Counted from the first letter of the stretch, positions 36,812 through 45,121 are shown. The stretch is 64,000 nucleotides of DNA from Malikia sp. (GCF_028687635.1 NZ_JAQTZS010000004.1:1-64000), one strand, 5' to 3'. Numbers and translations are program-made. Notes: generated from the sequence alone by a model not told the origin.

Positions 36812-38248
36812 ATGGCTATTTTGAAAACGAAGCGTTCTACCGTAGCAGGGGTAATTCCGGCCGCATCCAGTATCGTGCTGGGTGAGCTAGCCCTCAATAC
36901 CGAGGACGGCCACCTCTATGCTGAGAAGCTGGACGGCACTACGGTGCAGCGAATTGGGACGACGGCAGATCGCGTTACATACATGCCGGCAGGAACTGGC
37001 GCAGTTGCAACGAATGTGCAGGAGAAGCTGCGGGAGATTTGTGATCTTATCACTTATACCCCAACCGCCAATATTGCTCTTATTCCACGGACAATTTCAT
37101 CTACTTTGTATTCCATAGGGGACTCACAGACTCGCGGGTCGAATGCAGCAATTGGTGTTTATTACACAGATGGCCTGGGAAGGCTTTTGCCTCAGTATCG
37201 ATGGCCACACATTGTGGCTGATCTGTTAGATAACGCCATGACTGTCAGTAATTTTGCCATTGGGGGTCAGCGCCTTGGGTGGAATGCAAGCGGAGGCGCC
37301 CAGTGGTCGATTTTCAACCAGATGGGTAACCTTGGACCGTATGCTGGGGCTGCAGAAGCGCCTTACGTCATCTGTGTGATGGGTGGGTGGAACTCAGTCA
37401 ACCCGTATTCGACCACAGAGGAATTTTACAAGATCGTTAGGCGCTCACACGAGGCTAACATTGCGCGCCTGCTGGTAGACCATTGGGGAGGAATTTCCCA
37501 TCTCGGGTGGGCCGATCCTATTTTGGGCGGAAAAGGAGTTGGATCAACCCCAGGATTTGTCACGACGGCCGGTCTATCAGAATCAATTCAAGATACTGTA
37601 GCCACGGACAAAATGTCTTTCAATCCGTTCTACTATGGAGATACAACTGGTGGTAGATGGGTCACAAGACTAACAAACGGTCAGTATTCGCAGATCACAC
37701 TGAGCAACCAAAGGTCGTGTGCTGTATTCCTTGAGACTGACCCGTCATTACAGGGTATTGCCACGATCACGGTAAATGGTGCTACGGTGGCTACCGTAAA
37801 CTGCTACTGGACCAGCGCATTCAACGATGACCGATGGCCTATGGTGGTGTGGATTGAAAACCTCCCAGCGTCTGCCAACATTCGTGTAACGTGCGAGGTT
37901 GGCGGAACGAAGTCCGTTCGTCTTCTGGCGTTTGGCTGGTGTGGAAAAGATTCCGGGGTAGCGCGCCGCCGGACTATCATCTATGGATCAACTGTTGCTA
38001 ACTCGGCGAACCAGCATGATCCTGCTGTGCTTTACACATGCGCGAAGCAAACGGAAGCTGCTGTTGGAATGTTCTCAGAATACGGGGTTCTGTTTGCAAA
38101 CGCATTCAATAGCTGGGTTGAGGCAGAGGATCAGGAGTCGCAAGACATAAGCCACCTTACGCCAGCTGGAAATATTCGAGTGGCAAAATCATTTTTGATG
38201 GCCAAACCGGTCCATTTCATGCCATCGACCTCGTTCATTAAATTGTGA
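36812..38248 (+). CDS. Tail fibre/receptor-binding protein 2 with SGNH(GDSL)-hydrolase-like domain
   Basis: N-terminus similar to fibre 1; LYSIGDSQTRGSNA and QDISHLTPAGNIRVAKSF blocks. Confidence 0.7.
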   Translation: MAILKTKRSTVAGVIPAASSIVLGELALNTEDGHLYAEKLDGTTVQRIGTTADRVTYMPAGTGAVATNVQEKLREICDLITYTPTANIALIPRTISSTLYSIGDSQTRGSNAAIGVYYTDGLGRLLPQYRWPHIVADLLDNAMTVSNFAIGGQRLGWNASGGAQWSIFNQMGNLGPYAGAAEAPYVICVMGGWNSVNPYSTTEEFYKIVRRSHEANIARLLVDHWGGISHLGWADPILGGKGVGSTPGFVTTAGLSESIQDTVATDKMSFNPFYYGDTTGGRWVTRLTNGQYSQITLSNQRSCAVFLETDPSLQGIATITVNGATVATVNCYWTSAFNDDRWPMVVWIENLPASANIRVTCEVGGTKSVRLLAFGWCGKDSGVARRRTIIYGSTVANSANQHDPAVLYTCAKQTEAAVGMFSEYGVLFANAFNSWVEAEDQESQDISHLTPAGNIRVAKSFLMAKPVHFMPSTSFIKL

Positions 38249-38709
38249 TGACCAATACAACCATGCGACGACATCAACGCCAAAAATTCACCGATGGATT
38301 TCGAGCCGCTCTGTTTGATAGCGACTTGATCAGCACGCGCCTGGCGCTGGCGACCGCTGAAATGTGCTGGGCTATCATGCTGTTTTGGCCGGGAAACACT
38401 TTCGAGCGGCCGACATATACAGTCATGAGTCACGTCGCGCCGGAGATAGCCTGGGCAATTGCCTTCCTTGTAACATCAATCGTGCAATTATCAATCGTGG
38501 TCTATAACGCCTACCGCGAGCCATGGGCGCATTGCTTTGCGGCCTGGAATGCCTGTATTTGGGGATATACCGTGGTGGCGATGCTGCTATCGGTCTACCC
38601 GCCGCCAGCAGCCATTGGTGGTGAGCTGGCACTCATGATCAGCGCGATCTGGATCTGGCTGCGGCCCATCATCATGCGACATGGGGAAAGGCTGCACCAT
38701 CATGCGTGA
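38245..38709 (+). CDS. Multi-TM membrane protein (holin-region)
   Basis: 154 aa with ~4 hydrophobic segments, start overlaps fibre stop. Confidence 0.65.
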   Translation: MMTNTTMRRHQRQKFTDGFRAALFDSDLISTRLALATAEMCWAIMLFWPGNTFERPTYTVMSHVAPEIAWAIAFLVTSIVQLSIVVYNAYREPWAHCFAAWNACIWGYTVVAMLLSVYPPPAAIGGELALMISAIWIWLRPIIMRHGERLHHHA

Positions 38710-38992
38710 GAAAGACGATCAGATAGAAGAACTGACGCGCGCGGTGCATCAGCTGCAACAAGCTGTTCAGCGGCTCGAAACGGCACTGCCGCGCAACGAT
38801 TTGGGTCTGCCTGATGCGGATGGGCATCGCCAATACCACGCCGGCAAGATCCGGCAGGCCGGCGAAATCAAGGGCTATCAGACCGCCGTGACACAGAAGA
38901 TTCTGCTGGGCCTGGTGGGTGTTGTCATGGCGGCCCTGGCATCGGGTTTCTGGCAGCAGGTGACCGAGCAGATCAAGGCGGTGACGCCATGA
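38702..38992 (+). CDS. Single-TM protein in lysis module
   Basis: MREKDDQIEELTRAVHQLQQAVQRLE...ILLGLVGVVMAALASGFWQQ. Confidence 0.65.
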   Translation: MREKDDQIEELTRAVHQLQQAVQRLETALPRNDLGLPDADGHRQYHAGKIRQAGEIKGYQTAVTQKILLGLVGVVMAALASGFWQQVTEQIKAVTP

Positions 38993-39038
38993 ATCCAATC
39001 TTTTACGCAATGATTTTCAATTGGTGGAGGCTGTGGAA

Positions 39039-39206
39039 ATGAAGACATATCTGATCAATCGCGCCCGCGAGGCTTCGACCTGGCGCGGCCTGATCCTGAT
39101 CGCCGCCGCCATCGGCGTGCCAGTCGCGCCCGATCTGGCCGAGGCCATCGTGTCGGCCGGCCTGGGCCTGGCCGGCCTGGTTGGCGTGCTGGTGGCTGAC
39201 CGATGA
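39039..39206 (+). CDS. Small holin-like membrane protein
   Basis: MKTYLINRAREASTWRGLILIAAAIGVPVAPDLAEAIVSAGLGLAGLVGVLVADR. Confidence 0.7.
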   Translation: MKTYLINRAREASTWRGLILIAAAIGVPVAPDLAEAIVSAGLGLAGLVGVLVADR

Positions 39207-39757
39207 CGCCGCTGACTGCCAAGCAACTGCAGGCTGCCACGGGCTGCACACCGGAGCGCGCCGTGCGCTGGCTGCCGCATATCGAGCGCGCCTGCACGCT
39301 CTACGACATCACCAGCTCTAGGCGGCTGGCCGCCTTCCTGGCGCAGATCGGCCACGAATCCGGTCGCCTGCGCTACGTGCGCGAGATCTGGGGTCCGACC
39401 AAGGCCCAGGCCGGCTACGAGGGCCGGGCCGACCTGGGAAACCGTCTGCCTGGCGACGGCCAGCGTTTCATGGGGCGCGGGCTGATCCAGATCACCGGGC
39501 GCTTCAACTACCGCGCGCTATCGGCAGGGCTGAAGCTGGTGCGCAAGGATGCGCCCGACTTCGAGCGCACCCCCGAGCTGCTTGAGCAGCCGGAATGGGC
39601 CGCGCTGTCTGCTGCCTGGTACTGGCACAGCCGCAGCTTGTCTGCGCTGGCCGATGCCGGGGACTTCGAGCGCATCACGCGCAAGATCAACGGCGGGCTG
39701 AATGGGCAGGCTGAGCGGGTGGCGCTGTATGGCGCGGCGATGAATGCGCTGGCGTGA
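39203..39757 (+). CDS. Endolysin, glycoside hydrolase family 19-like
   Basis: RLAAFLAQIGHESGRLRYVREIWGPTKAQAGYEGRADLGN...GDGQRFMGRGLIQITGRFNY. Confidence 0.92.
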   Translation: MTPLTAKQLQAATGCTPERAVRWLPHIERACTLYDITSSRRLAAFLAQIGHESGRLRYVREIWGPTKAQAGYEGRADLGNRLPGDGQRFMGRGLIQITGRFNYRALSAGLKLVRKDAPDFERTPELLEQPEWAALSAAWYWHSRSLSALADAGDFERITRKINGGLNGQAERVALYGAAMNALA

Positions 39758-39783
39758 CCAGCAGCCGCCCGACCCACCCCAGC

Positions 39784-41160
39784 TCAAACCGCCATGCTCA
39801 TCTGGCGCTGATCTACCGGCGCACCGCGCAGCGCGTACCCCCTGCTCTGGCGCGCGATCACGCCGTCACGCTCAAGCTCCTGCAGATAGCCGCGCACGAT
39901 GTCGGTTCCGCCGCCCTGGGCGGCCTGGATCGCCCGGATCGATGGCGTCAGCGTGCCGGCCTGCACCGCATCGCGGATGCGGCGGTAGCGGTAGCCGTCC
40001 TCGGCGCCTACGCCCGAGTCGCGCTTGTGCCCCACTTCGACCGGAGCCGAGCGCGGCTTGCGCGGCGCGGCCCGGCGCTTGGCCGGCGCCTGCTCGACTG
40101 CACCGCCCGACCCGTCCGACGACTGCACCGGATTCGGTGCGGTCTCGTTCGGCTGGGACTGCACCGAAACAGGTGCAGTGCGTGTGCCAGGCGTATGCAC
40201 CGAATCCGGTGCGATCGGTGCGGCAGGCGCGGTGGCGACCGGCGCAGAGTAGCTGGCGGCAGGGTAGGCCGGTGCAGTCACGGACATGACCGGCGCCGCG
40301 AAAGCCGCCGCCGGGATGGCCGCTGCCGGCACGCCGGCTGCCGCCCAGCGCCGGGCTGCAGAGTAGGGCGGGGTGACCTGGTCGACGATGCGGTGCGGTG
40401 CAATCGCGCCAGCCGCTGCCGAGGCTGGTGCAGTCGCCGCGCGCGCCGCCGTCGCATGGCTACGCGCGATGCCGACCAGCAGACCGCCGACGCTGACCGC
40501 TGCCACGCCGGCCAGGATGAAGGCCACCGCGCCGGCCGCGCTGAACAGCTGCACGCCGCCATTCCCCAGCACGCCGACTGCGGTCGGGCGGCGCTGTGCC
40601 TGGGCGCGTGCCAGCTCGGCGATCAGTGGGGCGGTTTGGGCCTCCAGGTCGGCGGCATCGCGGATCGAGCGCGCACCGTCGGCGCGGCTGTCGGCAATCC
40701 AGCTGCGGGCCGATTTCGCGCCGGCTTCGCGCAGCGAGGCAGCGGTGCTGCGGGCTGTTGCGATCTGAGCCTGCAGCTGCTGCACCCGGCTTTCAGCACC
40801 TTCGGCCAGCGTCTCGGCACTGCGAGCCAGGACCACCTTGGTCGTGTACACGGTGACGATCTCCAGCAGCAGCAGCGCCAGGGCGCAGGCGCTCAGCATC
40901 CGGCGCGCGGTGCGAAAGCGATCGTGGCGCAGCAGGGCGGCGGCAAAGAAGAAGGCCAGGTGCGCGACCACGGCCAGGATGCCGTACCAGGTGCGCAGCT
41001 GTCGCGCTTCGAGGTCCGGCTCGATGCGGCCCAGACCGATGATGTAGAACTGCCCGTTCACCCACGAAATGCTCAGACCGAGCGCGAGCAGTGCCAGGCC
41101 GATCAGGGTGTACGCGCCCGGGCGCAGGTGGATGCGGCTTTCGATGTCATGCGTGTTCAT
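39784..41160 (-). CDS. 4-TM membrane protein with periplasmic coiled coil and cytoplasmic winged-helix-like C-terminus
   Basis: Three N-terminal TMs, coiled-coil, fourth TM, Ala/Pro-rich linker, YRRIRDAVQAGTLTPSIRAIQAAQGGGTDIVRGYLQELERDGVIARQSRGYALR. Confidence 0.75.
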   Translation of the reverse strand: MNTHDIESRIHLRPGAYTLIGLALLALGLSISWVNGQFYIIGLGRIEPDLEARQLRTWYGILAVVAHLAFFFAAALLRHDRFRTARRMLSACALALLLLEIVTVYTTKVVLARSAETLAEGAESRVQQLQAQIATARSTAASLREAGAKSARSWIADSRADGARSIRDAADLEAQTAPLIAELARAQAQRRPTAVGVLGNGGVQLFSAAGAVAFILAGVAAVSVGGLLVGIARSHATAARAATAPASAAAGAIAPHRIVDQVTPPYSAARRWAAAGVPAAAIPAAAFAAPVMSVTAPAYPAASYSAPVATAPAAPIAPDSVHTPGTRTAPVSVQSQPNETAPNPVQSSDGSGGAVEQAPAKRRAAPRKPRSAPVEVGHKRDSGVGAEDGYRYRRIRDAVQAGTLTPSIRAIQAAQGGGTDIVRGYLQELERDGVIARQSRGYALRGAPVDQRQMSMAV

Positions 41161-41174
41161 GGTGCTCTCCCGGA

Positions 41175-42605
41175 TCAGGTGGCCAGGGCCAGGCTGGCCT
41201 TGGCGCTGGCGCGCTGGGCGCGCAGCTCGGCGCGCGAGCGGCCGGTGACGAACAGTGCGTGATCGACCTGGGCGGTCTTGACCAGCAGCCCGGCGGCGTA
41301 GTCGCGTAGCACCTGCTCGGGGTCGATCAACCCTTCGGCCCGGCCACCGAGGGCCGTCGCGCCAGCGCTGTACCGCGTCACGGTCCTCGTGCTGGTCGGG
41401 GCTTTCGGCTGGGCCAATGGCTGACCGATCAGCACCGGGGCGCGCATGGCCTCGATCGACCCGCGAAACAACGCGGCCTGCACTGCGTCGATCTTGGCCC
41501 GTCCCTGGGCCTTGGCGGCGTCATCGATCGGCGCGGGCTGGATAGCGGCGCCCGGCTCGGGGCTGTAGTAGCGGGCAAGGAGGAAGGTGCGGCTGGGCTT
41601 GGCCAGGATGTATTCGGCGGCGGCTTGCGGCGCGATGCCGACCAGGGTGGCTTCGCGGTGCAGGTCCTGCAGGTCGGCGGGCTTGAGCGCCGCCTTGCCG
41701 TGGCGCAACCGCTGGGCATTGACGGCGGCCAGGGTGTCGGGGGCGATGGCCACCGCAATGGCGGGCTGGGCCGGTGCCGGTGGCGTGACGATCGGCGCGG
41801 CAGGGGTCGCCAGTGCAGCCGGTTCAGCTGGTGGTTCAGCTGGTTCAGCCGCTGCACCGACAGCCGGCAGGCAGCCGCGCACCGCGTCCGCTGCCACGGC
41901 GAGCGGCACTTCGCCGCTGGCGTCGGCGGCCTCGATCAGGTCGCGCAGGCTTTGGCCGCTGATCGGCAGGCCCTCGGAGCGAGCTGCGGCGATGTGGGCC
42001 AGCACGTCGTCCACGGCGGTCCTGGGCTGTTCGGTCTTCAGGTCTTCAAAAATCGGGAGGGGAGGGAAGGTGGTCCCCACCAGGTCGGCTGCCGGCGCGC
42101 ACGCATCAGACTCCTCCCCAGAGTAATACCCAGAGAACCACCCAGAGTGTGCGACATCCATGTCATGGGTCTGTGTCGAAAATGTCGTGGGTGGCTGCTC
42201 GGAATGTCTGGGGTCGATGTCGGAAATGTCCGGGGTGTTGGAGTTATCCACAGGCGCGATGGCCTGCTGCGGGAGCTTTTTGCAGGTCTCAGCCTCGGCC
42301 AGGGCCTTGACGTTGATCTTGTACACGAGGCACTTACCGCTCATGCCCACACGGTCCACCAGTCCGAGCCCCACCAGGGCATTGATGTAGCGGCTGGCTT
42401 GTCTCTTGTCCACCCGGCCGCTGCGTCGGCCGATGGTCTCCAGCGACATCGTGGTGCAGCCGGTGTGGCTGTCGCGGCAGCGCGCCAGGGCGATCAGTGC
42501 GAGCTTCTGGCCGCCGGTCAGCAGGATGTCGCAGGCATCGATCAGCGCGACCAGGCCGGGGTGCTTGAGGCCGGCCGCTTCGGGGGCAGTGTTCATGGTC
42601 TGCAT
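41175..42605 (-). CDS. O-like HTH/replication-type protein
   Basis: GLVALIDACDILLTGGQKLALIALARCRDSHTGCTTMSLETIGRRSGRVDKRQASRYINALVGLGLVDRVG; start chosen downstream of overlapping rha frame. Confidence 0.7.
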   Translation of the reverse strand: MQTMNTAPEAAGLKHPGLVALIDACDILLTGGQKLALIALARCRDSHTGCTTMSLETIGRRSGRVDKRQASRYINALVGLGLVDRVGMSGKCLVYKINVKALAEAETCKKLPQQAIAPVDNSNTPDISDIDPRHSEQPPTTFSTQTHDMDVAHSGWFSGYYSGEESDACAPAADLVGTTFPPLPIFEDLKTEQPRTAVDDVLAHIAAARSEGLPISGQSLRDLIEAADASGEVPLAVAADAVRGCLPAVGAAAEPAEPPAEPAALATPAAPIVTPPAPAQPAIAVAIAPDTLAAVNAQRLRHGKAALKPADLQDLHREATLVGIAPQAAAEYILAKPSRTFLLARYYSPEPGAAIQPAPIDDAAKAQGRAKIDAVQAALFRGSIEAMRAPVLIGQPLAQPKAPTSTRTVTRYSAGATALGGRAEGLIDPEQVLRDYAAGLLVKTAQVDHALFVTGRSRAELRAQRASAKASLALAT

Positions 42606-42619
42606 GTCGTCACCCCGCT

Positions 42620-43441
42620 TCAGTGGACCAGGGCCGAGGGGCCTTGGGCGCCGTGCTTGAAGCCGTCCTTGCGCGGGCGGCCAGGCTTGGGCTGGTGGTC
42701 GGGGTCGAAGGACTCGGCGCCGGCGCGGCGCGCGCGCAGGCCATCGAGCGCGGCGCGGGCCAGGGCGCGGGCGAAACCGGTTTCCTCGCCTGGGTGGCTG
42801 GTGCTCCACTCGCTGGTGCCGTTGGTGGCTGATTCCCAGCCACGGCCGAACACGAAGCGCAGCGCATCGTAGGCCTCGTCCTCGTCGTGGGCGGCCAGTT
42901 CGGCGACCTCGCGGAAGAAGGCCTCGCCGCGCTCGATGCCGTCCTCCCACTGGCGGCAGCGCGGCTCTACCGACCAGTTGCGCCAGTGGCCGTTCTTGTC
43001 GTGGCGCGCGAAGCTCAGATCCTCACGCCTGCGGATGGCTGGCTTGGGCAGCGCGGGTGCGGCGACCGGTACCGCCAGCAGCGCCTGGGCACGCCGAGCC
43101 AGCTCGGCCTCCATGCGCTCGAACTCGTCGGCAAAGGCGATCTGGTGCTGCACCGCCTTGGCGCCGGTGAACTTGCCGACCACGAAGTGAAAGCCCTTCT
43201 TGCTCAGGCGGATGACGGGATAGCTGACCGTGCCGCCGTTGGGCTGGGGCAGTTCGACCGATGCCTCCCCGAAATTGGGGAGGCACCAATCAGACGGGCA
43301 TTCGGCCATGCGCTGGCGCACGATGCGCAGCACGTGGTCATGGCGCTTGCCATAGACCCGGGCGATATCGTGGGTGGTGGTAGTGGGTACGCCGTTGACA
43401 ACGGCCAGGACGGGCGCGGGTGCGCTGTGGACGTGGCTCAT
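42620..43441 (-). CDS. Rha family phage regulatory protein
   Basis: VNGVPTTTTHDIARVYGKRHDHVLRIVRQRMAECPSDW...VIRLSKKGFHFVVGKFTGAKAVQHQIAFADEFERME. Confidence 0.88.
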   Translation of the reverse strand: MSHVHSAPAPVLAVVNGVPTTTTHDIARVYGKRHDHVLRIVRQRMAECPSDWCLPNFGEASVELPQPNGGTVSYPVIRLSKKGFHFVVGKFTGAKAVQHQIAFADEFERMEAELARRAQALLAVPVAAPALPKPAIRRREDLSFARHDKNGHWRNWSVEPRCRQWEDGIERGEAFFREVAELAAHDEDEAYDALRFVFGRGWESATNGTSEWSTSHPGEETGFARALARAALDGLRARRAGAESFDPDHQPKPGRPRKDGFKHGAQGPSALVH

Positions 43442-43680
43442 GCTGCACTGCCTTCCTGCGCGCGGATCGCCCGCTTGAGGTGGGTGCGCGCGCGCATGGC
43501 CTTGCCGAGCGCACGCTCGAGCGTGGCGGTGCTGACGGTGGGCGCATCGATCAGCGCCAGGGCGTCTTGCAGCGCGCAGCTGGCCAGCGTTTGCAGCACG
43601 GCGATGGAGAGGGGGATGCCCGAAGCGGGCAGGGTGGCGGCGCGAACGGGCGCGCGCAGGGTAGTGCGGGTGTCAGCCAT
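43438..43680 (-). CDS. Small hypothetical protein, first gene of rha operon
   Basis: 80 aa; SD AGGAG 6 nt upstream of ATG; 4-bp overlap with rha. Confidence 0.65.
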   Translation of the reverse strand: MADTRTTLRAPVRAATLPASGIPLSIAVLQTLASCALQDALALIDAPTVSTATLERALGKAMRARTHLKRAIRAQEGSAA

Positions 43681-43684
43681 GAAT

Positions 43685-43967
43685 GGCTCCTAGTGAACAG
43701 GTTCTCGAACCTGCCGCCCTTGAGGCCAATCAAGGGGGAGGCAGACCGTGCGGGTTGGCCTACCGGCACTAGGAACCGGCGAACTTCCTTGCGGAAGTTC
43801 CCCACACGGCCCGCCAATCGTCGGAGCAGGTCGCTCCGTCCATGAGGAATCCGTGTTGCCACTCGCAGCCGTGGACATAAGAAAAAGCCGCTGTCGCTGT
43901 GAGGCGGCGCGCGGCTTGCTGCGCCTAGTGTAGTCCGGGAGACCAATCCCGTGTGCCGAAGCACGGG
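43685..43967 (-). ncRNA. Structured leader of rha operon; candidate C4-like antisense RNA
   Basis: Hairpins at 43698-43713, 43718-43735, 43781-43800, 43822-43838, 43948-43967; GGTTCCTAGTG (43767-43777) pairs with SD region CACTAGGAGCC (43685-43695); GGCCAA (43755-43760) pairs with loop TTGGCC (43724-43729). Confidence 0.55.
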
Positions 43968-43970
43968 GGG

Positions 43971-43999
43971 ATTTTACTGCGCTTTCGCCTGGCTGGGAA
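43971..43999 (-). promoter_or_regulatory. Promoter of rha leader/operon
   Basis: Minus strand TTCCCA-N17-TAAAAT immediately upstream of first leader hairpin. Confidence 0.5.
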
Positions 44000-44078
44000 T
44001 CTGTTTTTCAGTGTCGAGCAGGGTTATTTTCTAGGCGAGAATATGAACTTTGAAAATTAGTTAACGCTTGGAGCAGAC

Positions 44079-44483
44079 ATGAAGATTCTTGGACTCATCG
44101 CATCGGTTGCCCTGCTGGCTGGATGCGCCGCTGCCGGCGTCAAGGTCACGGACCAGCAGCTTTCTGTCCTCAAGCCCGGGGAGAGCACAGAGGCGCACGC
44201 CGCCCAGGTACTGGGGAAGCCCACGGTGCGCACCCGCATGGGCGACGGCACCACCATGCTGACTTACAGCTACTACGAGACAAAGGTTCGCCCCGAGACC
44301 TTCATCCCGTTCGCGGGAGCTTTCATCGGTGGCAGCGACTCCCGTTCCACGGTAGTGACCCTGAACTTCGACCAGGAGGGCAAGCTGCTGCGTACCTCCA
44401 GCACGGAGAGCACGTTCGGGTCGGGCATGGGCATCGCGGCCGGCGCGGTGTCGCAAGTGCCGACCGAGCAGCCGAAGCAGTAG
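44079..44483 (+). CDS. BamE/SmpA-like lipoprotein (moron)
   Basis: MKILGLIASVALLAGCAAAG lipobox; LSVLKPGESTEAHAAQVLGKPTVRTRMGDGTTMLTYSY. Confidence 0.75.
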   Translation: MKILGLIASVALLAGCAAAGVKVTDQQLSVLKPGESTEAHAAQVLGKPTVRTRMGDGTTMLTYSYYETKVRPETFIPFAGAFIGGSDSRSTVVTLNFDQEGKLLRTSSTESTFGSGMGIAAGAVSQVPTEQPKQ

Positions 44484-44501
44484 TGATTTCGAGGGGAAAT
44501 C

Positions 44502-45050
44502 ATGGGATTGTGGAACGGACTGAAGGGGGCTGCCGCAGGTGCAGCGCAGGCGCGCGCCGGGCGCAGCGAGGCGAGACAGAAAACGCCGCTCTGGCGGCGC
44601 TGGTGGGTGCTGTTGCTGCTGGCCGTCGTCGGGGTCAACGCGGTGTCGAGCTACCAGCGCTACACCGCGCCGCCCGAGCCAGTACGGACGCCTGAGCAGC
44701 AGGCACAGTGGGAAAAGTACGAGGCCGCAAAAGCCCAGGCTCAGGCTGAGAAGGCAGCCGAGCAGGCCAGGAAGGATGCGGAGCTGCGCGACGTGCTGGT
44801 TTCCGCCATGACCGTCAAGCAGAACCTGAAGAACCCGACCTCGTTCGAGATCGTAGCGGCAACGCTGATGGAGAACGGCAAGCTGTGCATGGTCTACCGG
44901 GGCACCAACAGCTTCAACGCCGTCATCACAGAGTACGCGACGGCCATGGGGCCGGTGGTCAGCCTGTCGTCGAAGCAGTGGAACAAGTACTGCGCGGATC
45001 AGCGCACAAAGGCTGACTACACCGAGCACATTCGGTACGCGCTTCGGTAG
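44502..45050 (+). CDS. Single-TM hypothetical protein (moron)
   Basis: WRRWWVLLLLAVVGVNAVSSY TM then Ala/Glu-rich coiled coil and C-terminal domain. Confidence 0.65.
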   Translation: MGLWNGLKGAAAGAAQARAGRSEARQKTPLWRRWWVLLLLAVVGVNAVSSYQRYTAPPEPVRTPEQQAQWEKYEAAKAQAQAEKAAEQARKDAELRDVLVSAMTVKQNLKNPTSFEIVAATLMENGKLCMVYRGTNSFNAVITEYATAMGPVVSLSSKQWNKYCADQRTKADYTEHIRYALR

Positions 45051-45121
45051 TGCGAGAGTTGCTGATTGATATGAGATTGATACCGGACTTGCCATTTTCC
45101 CTCTATAGGACTCGCATTGAA

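Noticed and set aside
35622-38248. Diversity-generating retroelement because of Mtd-N-like fibre anchors
   Set aside because: No reverse transcriptase ORF and no TR/VR repeat pair seen near the fibres.
43690-43967. Leader region as an intrinsic transcription terminator
   Set aside because: Hairpins lack a following T-run; the perfect stems and SD complementarity fit post-transcriptional control better.
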